Assembly: GCA_035544515.1 (NCBI GenBank)
Contig: DATKEG010000252.1
Location: forward strand, 1 to 15,895
Length of the DNA stretch: 15,895 bases
Source of the DNA: DATKEG01 sp035544515
GTDB lineage: Bacteria; Acidobacteriota; Vicinamibacteria; Fen-336
Direction: 5' to 3'
Below the pieces are notes generated by a model, which did no database searches, was not told where the DNA came from, and worked only from the letters and a program-made list of their open reading frames with translations. The position numbers and the translations under genes are program-made. This document shows positions 6,850 through 14,452 of the stretch, in pieces (position 1 is the first letter of the stretch; the number at the start of each line of letters is the position of its first letter).

Positions 6850-7884
6850 TCACCCCCCGGCGTGGCCCAGGGCCAGGCGGGGCTCCACGTCGAGATCCCA
6901 GCCCGCGCGGAGCCCCTTGTCGTAGTTGACGGCGCCGGCCGCGGCGATCATCGCGGCGTTGTCCGTCGACAGCTCGATCGGCGGCACGTAGAGGGGGAGC
7001 CCCATCTCCCCGGCCGCGCGCCGGGCCTCCGCCCGGAGCAGGCTGTTCGCGGCCACGCCGCCCGTCAGGAGCAGGCTGCACGGCCGGTGTGCCTCCGCCG
7101 CACGCCGCAGCCTTTCCACCAGCGACGTCACCACCGCCCTCTGGAACGAGGCCACCAGGTCCCGGATCCGCGGCGGAACGGCCGCGCCGCCCTCGACGGC
7201 GGCGATGCCCTCGCGCCGCACGTGGTAGAGCACCGCGGTCTTGATCCCGCTGAAGGAGAAGTCGCCGCTGCCGTCCTTCATGCGCGCGATGGTGAAGTCC
7301 ACGGCCCGATCGTTCGCGCCGCGCGCCAGCCGGTCGATCACCGGGCCGCCCGGATACCCGAGGCCGAGCAGCTTCGCCACCTTGTCGAAGGCCTCGCCCG
7401 CCGCGTCGTCCCGCGTGCGGCCGACGAGCCGGTATTCGCCGGGCGCGGGCAGGGTGTAGAGGCTGGAATGGCCTCCGGACACCACGAGCACGAGCGCGGG
7501 CAGCGGGATGTCTCCGTGGGCGAGGAACGGCGCCTCGATGTGGCCGGCGATGTGGTGCACGGGCACGAGCGGCTTGCCGTGCACGAAGGCGATGCTCTTC
7601 GCGACCTGCACGCCCACGAGCAGCGACCCGACCAGCCCCGGTCCGTGCGTCACCGCGACGGCGTCGAGCTGGCCGAACCCGAGCCCGCTCGCCTCCATCG
7701 CCGCCGACACCACGGGCACGATGTTCTCGAGGTGATGGCGCGAGGCCAGCTCGGGCACGACGCCGCCGTAGGGCGAATGCACCGCCACCTGCGTGGAGAC
7801 GACGCTCGAGAGGATGCGCCGGCCATCTTCCACCACGGCGGCCGCCGTCTCGTCGCAGGAGGTCTCGATGCCGAGGATCCTCAC
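6850..7884 (-). CDS. tsaD: tRNA N6-adenosine threonylcarbamoyltransferase TsaD
   Basis: TsaD transfers the threonylcarbamoyl group to A37 of ANN-decoding tRNAs (t6A), working with TsaB and TsaE, and is near-universal. The 344 residues match the usual length. Diagnostic features are MRILGIETSCDET at the N-terminus (ASKHA fold), SPYGGVVPELASR at 37-49, the metal-binding H111-x3-H115 in HHIAGH, VVSGGHS at 134-140, GGVAANSLLR at 275-284, and STDNAAM with the metal-ligand D308. The GTG at 7884 overlaps the mtnA stop by 4 bases, so translation is probably coupled. No tsaB or tsaE is in the window. No unusual or missing residue was seen. Confidence 0.96.
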   Translation of the reverse strand: MRILGIETSCDETAAAVVEDGRRILSSVVSTQVAVHSPYGGVVPELASRHHLENIVPVVSAAMEASGLGFGQLDAVAVTHGPGLVGSLLVGVQVAKSIAFVHGKPLVPVHHIAGHIEAPFLAHGDIPLPALVLVVSGGHSSLYTLPAPGEYRLVGRTRDDAAGEAFDKVAKLLGLGYPGGPVIDRLARGANDRAVDFTIARMKDGSGDFSFSGIKTAVLYHVRREGIAAVEGGAAVPPRIRDLVASFQRAVVTSLVERLRRAAEAHRPCSLLLTGGVAANSLLRAEARRAAGEMGLPLYVPPIELSTDNAAMIAAAGAVNYDKGLRAGWDLDVEPRLALGHAGG

Positions 7885-8954
7885 GAGGCCCCGGCGTCCC
7901 TCGTGCCCCGGCCACCCGAGGGCCCGTCGACGAGCGCGCGCAGGCTCCGGTCGTACGGTGGGCGGGCGACGCCCCGCTCGCAGATGATGGCCGTGACGTA
8001 CCGGTGCGGCGTGACGTCGAAGGCGGGGTTGCGCACCGCGATGCCCTCGGGGGCGAGCCGCCGGCCGGCGTGGTGCGTCACCTCGTCCGCGGCGCGCTCC
8101 TCGATGGGGATGCTCTCGCCCGAGGGCGTGGCGAGGTCGATGGTCGAGACGGGGGCGGCCACGTAGAAAGGCAGGCCGTTCTCCCGCGCCAGCACGGCCA
8201 GGGTATACGTGCCGATCTTGTTCGCCACGTCGCCGTTGGCGGCGATGCGGTCCGCGCCCACGATCACCGCGTCCACCTCGGCGCGCGACATCAGGTGGCC
8301 GGCCATGCTGTCCGTGATCAGCGTCGTCGGGATGCCGTCGCGCTCGAGCTCCCAGGCGGTGAGCCGGGCGCCCTGGAGGTAGGGGCGGGTCTCGTCGGCG
8401 AACACGTTCTTGACCTTTCCCTCGCGCGCGGCGGAGCGGATCACGCCCAGCGCCGTGCCGTAACCGGCGGTGGCCAGGGCGCCCGCGTTGCAGTGGGTGA
8501 GCAGCCGCGCCCCGGAGGGGATGAGCGCCGCGCCGAGGTCGCCCATGCTCCGGCAGGCCGCGACGTCCTCCGCCTCGATGGCGAGCGCCTCCTCGAGCAG
8601 TCCCGTCCGCAGGCGCGCCGCGCCCGCGTGCGCCTCCCGCGCGAAGCGCCCCCGCATGCGCTCGATCGCCCAGAAGAGGTTCACCGCGGTCGGCCGGGTC
8701 GCGGCCAGCTCACTGCAGGTGCGGTCGAACTCGGCTGCGAGCTCCTCGCCCTCGGCCGCCGGCCCGCGGACCGTGAGCGCCAGGGCCATGGCGGCGGCGA
8801 CCCCGATCGCCGGGGCGCCCCGGATCGCCATGTCCCGGATGGCCGCCGCCACCTCCCGTGCGGTGTGGCAGCGGAGGTAGATCTCCTCGGCCGGAAGCCG
8901 TCTCTGGTCGATCATCACCACGCAGTCGTTTTCCCACTGGACGGTAGGAACCAC
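7881..8954 (-). CDS. mtnA: S-methyl-5-thioribose-1-phosphate isomerase
   Basis: MtnA isomerises methylthioribose-1-phosphate to methylthioribulose-1-phosphate in methionine salvage or in related 5'-methylthioadenosine-recycling shunts. With the GTG at 8954 it has 357 residues, typical for the family. Seen: MAIRGAPAIGVAAA at 42-55, the catalytic cysteine C155 in THCNAGALAT, TRPYLQGARLTAWEL at 189-203, the catalytic aspartate D235 in VGADRIAANGDVANKIGT, and PVSTIDL with PIEER. These align with Cys160 and Asp240 of the Bacillus subtilis enzyme. This start was chosen because GGGAGG lies 4 bases upstream and the VQWENDCVVMIDQRRLP segment matches the family N-terminus; the open frame beyond it is featureless. 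No other salvage genes (mtnB, mtnK, mtnP, aldolase) are nearby, and it overlaps tsaD. Confidence 0.95.
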   Translation of the reverse strand: MVPTVQWENDCVVMIDQRRLPAEEIYLRCHTAREVAAAIRDMAIRGAPAIGVAAAMALALTVRGPAAEGEELAAEFDRTCSELAATRPTAVNLFWAIERMRGRFAREAHAGAARLRTGLLEEALAIEAEDVAACRSMGDLGAALIPSGARLLTHCNAGALATAGYGTALGVIRSAAREGKVKNVFADETRPYLQGARLTAWELERDGIPTTLITDSMAGHLMSRAEVDAVIVGADRIAANGDVANKIGTYTLAVLARENGLPFYVAAPVSTIDLATPSGESIPIEERAADEVTHHAGRRLAPEGIAVRNPAFDVTPHRYVTAIICERGVARPPYDRSLRALVDGPSGGRGTRDAGAS

Positions 8955-8974
8955 GCAACCTCCCAGAGACCAAC

Positions 8975-8980
8975 ATCTTA
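8975..8980 (-). promoter_or_regulatory. weak candidate -10 box for mtnA-tsaD
   Basis: On the minus strand, TAAGAT lies 20 bases before the mtnA GTG, just upstream of its Shine-Dalgarno sequence, in the most A+T-rich part of the 160-base divergent gap. No convincing -35 hexamer is visible at 16-18 bases. Confidence 0.35.
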
Positions 8981-9072
8981 CACTGAACACGACGAGGCCC
9001 GCCTTCGGCTTCCGCTGGAGCCTGCCCGAGCCACTGCGTCCGGGCCATTCGGCAAACCCGGCGTGGGCCTGT

Positions 9073-9101
9073 TTGACCGCCGACGACCGGGTGCCTAGAA
9101 T
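9073..9101 (+). promoter_or_regulatory. sigma-70-type promoter for glutamate dehydrogenase
   Basis: TTGACC (9073-9078) and TAGAAT (9096-9101) are separated by exactly 17 bases, near consensus in both boxes. Only 13 bases lie between the -10 box and the ATG at 9115, so transcription would begin about 6 bases before the start codon. There is no Shine-Dalgarno sequence. The arrangement predicts a leaderless or nearly leaderless message. Confidence 0.75.
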
Positions 9102-9114
9102 CCGCCGCCAGCCC

Positions 9115-10368
<1,254 letters not shown>

Positions 10369-10378
10369 CCGCGCACGT

Positions 10379-10401
10379 CGCTCGGGCCGCAAGACCGAGC
10401 G
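10379..10401 (+). terminator. possible hairpin after glutamate dehydrogenase
   Basis: CGCTCGG (10379-10385) pairs perfectly with CCGAGCG (10395-10401) around a 9-base loop, beginning 10 bases after the gdh stop and ending before the moeA -10 box. The position fits termination of gdh. Only two T residues follow, so it is not a textbook intrinsic terminator. Confidence 0.4.
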
Positions 10402-10427
10402 TTCGGTGCGCCCCTTGCCCCTGGCGG

Positions 10428-10433
10428 TAGAAT
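10428..10433 (+). promoter_or_regulatory. candidate -10 box for moeA
   Basis: The hexamer TAGAAT stands out in this G+C-rich gap and is identical to the -10 box of the upstream dehydrogenase gene. It ends 13 bases before the GTG at 10447, the same spacing as in that gene. No good -35 hexamer is visible 16-18 bases upstream. Confidence 0.5.
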
Positions 10434-10446
10434 GGATGTCGGAGCT

Positions 10447-11682
10447 GTGGTGTCCGCGATCCCCGTCGACGAAGCGCTCGCCATCGTCCTCGACCACACG
10501 CCGTCGCTGCCCGCCGAAGAGGTCCTGCTCACGGAGGCCCTCGGCCGCGTGCTGGCGCAGGCGGTGGTGGCCGACCGCGACCTGCCGCCCTTCGACCGTT
10601 CGGCCATGGACGGTTACGCGGTACGGGCCGCCGACGTCGCGCCGGCGCCGGTGGTCCTCGAGGTGGCGGGGCAGATCCGCGCCGGCCAGTACCCCACCGA
10701 GACGCTGCGGCCGGGACAGGCCGTGCAGGTGATGACGGGCGCGCCGGTGCCGCCGGGAGCCACGGCCGTGCAGCCCGTGGAGAAGACGCGCGCCCGGGAC
10801 GGCGGCCGGCGCGTCGAGATCCTCGTGCCCGTGGAGACCGGCGCCCACGTGTCGCGCCAGGGCGCGGAGGCGCGGGCCGGCGACGTGGTGCTGGAGAGCG
10901 GCGAGACGATCGACCCCTCCGCCGTGGCCGTGCTGGCCGCCGTCGGCCGGGGCCGCGTGCGCGTGGGCCGCCGGCCGACCGTGTCGGTGCTCGTCACCGG
11001 CGACGAGCTGGTCGACGTGTGGGACAACCCCGGCCGCGGCCGCATCCGCAACAGCAACGGCTACGCGGTCCAGGCCCAGGCCGCCTGGGCGGGGGCGAGC
11101 GTGCGCTCGCTCGGCGTGGTGCCCGACCAGGCCGACCGCATCGCGCAGGCCGTGCGCGAGGGCTTCGCCGCGGACGTGCTCGTCATCTCCGGTGGCGTGT
11201 CCGCGGGCGCCTTCGACCTGGTGGAGGAAGCGCTGGCGCGCTTCGACGTCGGCCTGCTGTTCACGAAAGTGGCGATCAAGCCCGGCGCGCCGCTGGTGTT
11301 CGGCCGCCGCGGCGACAAGCTGGTCTTCGGGCTGCCGGGCAACCCGGTGTCCGCCCAGGTGACCTTCGACGTCTTCGTGCGCCCGGCCCTGCTCCGCATG
11401 CAGGGCGCGCGCGTGGTCAGCCGTCCTGTGGTGGAAGTCGAGCTGCTCGAGGCGGCGACCAACCGCTCCGGCCGGCGCTCCTATCTCCCGGCGCGGGCGC
11501 GCGGGCAGGGCGGGCGTCTGGTCGCGCGGCCGGTGGCCACCCAGGGATCCGCGGACCTGGTGGCGCACGCCCGCGCCAACGCGCTCGTGATCCTCGACGC
11601 CGCGCGGCAGCGCGCGGAGGCCGGCGAACGCGCCGAGGCCCTGCTCCTCGGCAACTTCCTGGAGCGCGACGGCGCCGACTGA
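10447..11682 (+). CDS. moeA: molybdopterin molybdenumtransferase MoeA
   Basis: MoeA inserts molybdate into adenylated molybdopterin in the last step of molybdenum cofactor synthesis. Features, numbered from the GTG at 10447 (411 residues): PPFDRSAMDGYAVRAAD at 47-63, MTGAPVPPGA at 96-105, VTGDELVDV at 184-192, RNSNGYA at 201-207, ISGGVSAGAFD at 247-257 (usual form SGGVSVGEYD), GLPGNPVSA at 295-303, and a C-terminal beta-barrel domain from ~325. Length and domain order are those of the family. An ATG at 10432 would add five residues, but it lies inside the TAGAAT box, so the GTG at 10447 (or 10450) is preferred. No Shine-Dalgarno sequence is present. The gene is followed 37 bases later by moaC. 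Confidence 0.95.
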   Translation: MVSAIPVDEALAIVLDHTPSLPAEEVLLTEALGRVLAQAVVADRDLPPFDRSAMDGYAVRAADVAPAPVVLEVAGQIRAGQYPTETLRPGQAVQVMTGAPVPPGATAVQPVEKTRARDGGRRVEILVPVETGAHVSRQGAEARAGDVVLESGETIDPSAVAVLAAVGRGRVRVGRRPTVSVLVTGDELVDVWDNPGRGRIRNSNGYAVQAQAAWAGASVRSLGVVPDQADRIAQAVREGFAADVLVISGGVSAGAFDLVEEALARFDVGLLFTKVAIKPGAPLVFGRRGDKLVFGLPGNPVSAQVTFDVFVRPALLRMQGARVVSRPVVEVELLEAATNRSGRRSYLPARARGQGGRLVARPVATQGSADLVAHARANALVILDAARQRAEAGERAEALLLGNFLERDGAD

Positions 11683-11704
11683 CGGGCGTGCGCGCGCGGC
11701 CTCT

Positions 11705-11722
11705 CACCCGCCGAAGCGGGTG
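11705..11722 (+). promoter_or_regulatory. hairpin overlapping the moaC start codon
   Basis: CACCCGC (11705-11711) pairs perfectly with GCGGGTG (11716-11722) around a CGAA tetraloop. The last three bases of the 3' arm are the GTG start of moaC, so the folded RNA would bury the start and the bases just before it. It may regulate moaC translation, or be a weak terminator after moeA (stop 22 bases earlier). No T-run follows. Confidence 0.45.
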
Positions 11723-12184
11723 TTGTCCCATGTCGACCCCACCGGCGCCGCGCGGATGGTCGACGTGTCGGCCAAGCCCGCCACCGCGCGCGAGGCGGTG
11801 GCGCGCGGCCGCATCCGGATGGCGCCCGCCGCCATGCGGCTCGTGCGCGCGGGAGGGCTCGCGAAGGGCGGGGTGGTCGAGGTGGCCCGCCTGGCGGGCG
11901 TCATGGCCGCCAAGCGCACGGCCGAGGCCATCCCGCTGTGCCACCCCCTGGCCCTGACCCACGTGGACGTGGACCTCAGGCCCCGGCGCGACGGGTTCGA
12001 GATCGAGGCGCGCGTGCGGACCCTGGCGCCGACGGGCGCCGAGATGGAGGCGCTGCACGCGGTGGCCCTGGCGGCCCTGACCGTCTACGACATGGTGAAG
12101 GCCGCGGACAAGGGCATGACCGTCACGGACCTGCGCCTCATGAGCAAGACCGGCGGCCGCAGCGGCGACTACCGCCGCCGTTAG
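11720..12184 (+). CDS. moaC: cyclic pyranopterin monophosphate synthase MoaC
   Basis: MoaC converts the MoaA product (3',8-cyclo-GTP derived from GTP) to cyclic pyranopterin monophosphate, an early step of molybdenum cofactor synthesis. Its 154 residues match the family. Seen: LSHVDPTGAARMVDVSAKPAT at the N-terminus (written in part, 2-22), GGLAKGGV with K49 (equivalent of the E. coli active-site Lys51), IPLCHPLALTHV at 71-82, GAEMEALHAV at 106-115, YDMVKAADKGM with D124 and K127 (equivalents of Asp128 and Lys131), and MSKTGGRSGDY at 141-151. GTG at 11720 or TTG at 11723 must be the start, because the conserved N-terminus begins there. No clear Shine-Dalgarno sequence is present. It lies 37 bases after moeA; moaA, moaD/E and mogA are not in the window. 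Confidence 0.95.
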   Translation: MLSHVDPTGAARMVDVSAKPATAREAVARGRIRMAPAAMRLVRAGGLAKGGVVEVARLAGVMAAKRTAEAIPLCHPLALTHVDVDLRPRRDGFEIEARVRTLAPTGAEMEALHAVALAALTVYDMVKAADKGMTVTDLRLMSKTGGRSGDYRRR

Positions 12185-12209
12185 GATCTCGTCCGGGCCA
12201 TCCCCCGCT

Positions 12210-14369
12210 TCACTGGTGGTCCCTCGGGATCGCCTCTTCCCACGTGCGCTCGCGGACGACCCGGCCGTTCTCCGACAGCTGGCGGCGCAGCCGGTAACGG
12301 AACCGCTCACGGTCGCTGACCAGCTCCAGGAAGGCCTTCCAGGAGAGGACGCGGCCGGGCAGGTGGACCTCCTGCTCCGCTTCGCCGCGGATCGACGCCG
12401 ACTCCGGGCGCGCGTCCTCGACCTCGTAGGTCAGGCGCTCGCGGTCGAAGACGCGGCCCCACGGCGCCGTGGACTCGCTCTCCCCGCTCCACTCGACGCG
12501 CGTGGCCTGCCGCACGTCGTCGCGGATCGTCCGGTAGCGCCCGGGCCAGGTGCCGGCGGCCTGCGGCTGGCCCATGGGCACCGTCACGAAGTCGGGCGTC
12601 GGCCGGGGCTCGAACGGCATCACGGGCAGCACCAGGCGAGACGACGCCTCGGCGCCGACGTACAGCGAGGTGGTCATCGCATGCGGGGTCGGCCAGATCA
12701 TCGGCCAGAGCGCGTTGGACACCGCCAGGCGGATGCGGTGGCCCTTGGGGAAGACCCAGGACGTGAAGTGCATCTCGATCTCGATCCGCTCGGCCTGGCC
12801 CGGCGTCAGCGGACGAGGGTTCGTCGCGCTCTCGCGGTGTGCGCCGTTGAGGCCGGCGCCCGTCACCAGCGTCACCTGGCCGTCCGGCGCGACGTCGGAG
12901 AGCCGGGCGAACCAGTGCGCGAGCGGGGCATCCGCCGAGGCGCGCAGCGCGACGCGCGGGAGGCCGAGGATCTCCACGTCCTCCGCGAGCGGAGCCGAGT
13001 CGTAGACGAGGCTGAACGCGTCCGCGGGCCGCTGGTCGGGGACGAGCTCGCCCCACCAGAAGCCGCTCACGACGCCCGCGGAGGGCACGTAGCGGAGGTG
13101 GTGCGTCACGGGCGCGGAAGCGCCCGGCGCCAGCGTGCGGTCCGCCTGGAGATGGAGCGTCCACGGCCGGAGCCGGCGCGGCGGCCATCCCTCCTCCAGC
13201 CGCCATTCGCCCGGCAGGACCCGCAACCCCGGGCCGGGCGGATGCCAGCGCCGGATGAACGCGGCGAGCTTCGGCCCGTCCTCCACCCCGTTGCGCTGGC
13301 CCTTGAGCCAGCGGTCCCACCAGCGCAGGGCTTCGCGCCGCCAGTCGATGCGGGGCCCCGGAAGGGACGCGTCGGGATGGTCGTGGTTCCAGGGGCCGAC
13401 GATGGCCTTGACCGGGGTCTTCAGGTGCTCGAGCAGGCGCGGGACGCTGTCGCGGTAGCCGTCGAGCCACCCGCCGATGAGCAGCACCGGCGCGCGCAGG
13501 CGCTCGTAGGGGGGGCTCTGCGAGGCGCGCCGCCAGAACGGGCCGTCGCGCTGGTGCCGTTTGTAGATGAGCGACCAGGGCGGCTGATCGAACCGCTGGG
13601 CGAGGCTGGCCTGGTCGGTGGGGAAGTCGGGGGCGCGCGTGAGAGCGTTGGCCACGTCCATGCTCAGCTCGTACTCGTCGTAGTGGAAGAGCCCGTCGAC
13701 GTAGTGGATGTCGTCCTGGAAGAGGTCTTCCGTCGCGTGCATGGCGATGATCGCCTTGAGCGCGGGCGGCTGCCGCGCCGCCATCTGCAACGAGTTGAAC
13801 CCGCCCCAGGACACGCCCCACATGCCCACGTTGCCGTCGCACCAGGGCTGCCGCGCGATCCAGGCGATGACCTCCACGCCGTCCGCCTGCTCCTCCTCCG
13901 AGTATTCGCGGTCCGGCGTCACTCCCTCGCTGCGTCCCGTCCCGCGGACGTCCACGCGCACGCCCGCGTAGCCGTGGCGGACGAACGTGTGGAGCGGCGG
14001 CTCTTCGAGCGAGGCGGGCGCGCCGGCGCGCGTGAGCAGGGCCTGCCCGGGCGCGACCGCGCGCGTATGCCGGTAGGGCAGGTACTCGAGGATGGCGGGG
14101 AAGCGCTCCTCCCCGCGCGCGCCCTCGGGCAGGAAGACGTTGGCGGCCAGGCGCACGCCGTCGGGCATGGCCACCGCCGTGTCCTGCACGCGGACGCCGT
14201 AGGGGACGGGCGGGGGCGGCGCGGAGCCGGGCGGGGGGACGGCCGCGAGCAGCGCCAGGGCGAGGGTGCCCAGGCCCGCGCGGGCCAGATAGGCGGCGGC
14301 GGTGAGGCCGTGGTGGCCCGCTCCCGCCACCACGGCGTCGTACGGGCCGCGAGGCGCCTGGCTGGTCAT
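12210..14369 (-). CDS. CocE/NonD-family serine hydrolase (X-Pro dipeptidyl-peptidase-like) with an oxidoreductase-like N-terminus
   Basis: This 719-residue protein has the CocE / X-Pro dipeptidyl-peptidase (S15-like) layout. An alpha/beta-hydrolase core runs from ~58 to ~350 with the nucleophile S187 in GVSWGG, the acid D303 in GGWLDGYRD, and the histidine H329 (or H331) in GPWNHDH. A C-terminal jelly-roll domain runs from ~430 to ~610 (VTLVTGAGLNGAHR, FPKGHRIRLAVSN), followed by a ~100-residue C-terminal extension. Such enzymes cleave esters, amides or N-terminal X-Pro dipeptides; the substrate here is unknown. The first ~33 residues do not belong to this family. YDAVVAGAGHHGLTAAAYLARAG is the start of an FAD-binding Rossmann fold of the phytoene-desaturase/PYROXD2 type. 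Residues ~33-50 (LGTLALALLAAVPPPGSA) look like a signal-peptide core, as expected for an exported CocE. The ATG at 14369 belongs to the oxidoreductase-like part. Export is therefore doubtful. Confidence 0.88.
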   Translation of the reverse strand: MTSQAPRGPYDAVVAGAGHHGLTAAAYLARAGLGTLALALLAAVPPPGSAPPPPVPYGVRVQDTAVAMPDGVRLAANVFLPEGARGEERFPAILEYLPYRHTRAVAPGQALLTRAGAPASLEEPPLHTFVRHGYAGVRVDVRGTGRSEGVTPDREYSEEEQADGVEVIAWIARQPWCDGNVGMWGVSWGGFNSLQMAARQPPALKAIIAMHATEDLFQDDIHYVDGLFHYDEYELSMDVANALTRAPDFPTDQASLAQRFDQPPWSLIYKRHQRDGPFWRRASQSPPYERLRAPVLLIGGWLDGYRDSVPRLLEHLKTPVKAIVGPWNHDHPDASLPGPRIDWRREALRWWDRWLKGQRNGVEDGPKLAAFIRRWHPPGPGLRVLPGEWRLEEGWPPRRLRPWTLHLQADRTLAPGASAPVTHHLRYVPSAGVVSGFWWGELVPDQRPADAFSLVYDSAPLAEDVEILGLPRVALRASADAPLAHWFARLSDVAPDGQVTLVTGAGLNGAHRESATNPRPLTPGQAERIEIEMHFTSWVFPKGHRIRLAVSNALWPMIWPTPHAMTTSLYVGAEASSRLVLPVMPFEPRPTPDFVTVPMGQPQAAGTWPGRYRTIRDDVRQATRVEWSGESESTAPWGRVFDRERLTYEVEDARPESASIRGEAEQEVHLPGRVLSWKAFLELVSDRERFRYRLRRQLSENGRVVRERTWEEAIPRDHQ
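14271..14369 (-). other. oxidoreductase-derived N-terminal segment fused to the hydrolase
   Basis: Residues 1-33 carry GAGHHGLTAAAYLARAGL, matching the GxGxxG-x-x-AAAYLARAG pattern at the very start of FAD-dependent phytoene-desaturase-like oxidoreductases. The acidic residue expected at the end of the second strand is replaced by a hydrophobic run, and no other FAD-binding motif occurs in the protein. The segment is therefore probably a fragment, not a working cofactor domain. The frame is continuous with the hydrolase. Confidence 0.6.
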
Positions 14370-14452
14370 GGCTCGGTGGCCCAGAAGCTATCACGAGCCC
14401 GCCGCCGCACTTGCGCCCCGCACGCCGGCCGATCCATCATCGGCTCCTCCGC

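Noticed and set aside
9073..9114. Upstream start for the dehydrogenase at 9073
   Set aside because: This stretch is the -35 to -10 promoter region, and the 14 extra residues (Arg-rich) do not match the family.
11705..11722. Moco riboswitch between moeA and moaC
   Set aside because: The gap is only 37 bases with a single 7-bp stem, far too small for the known Moco RNA motif.
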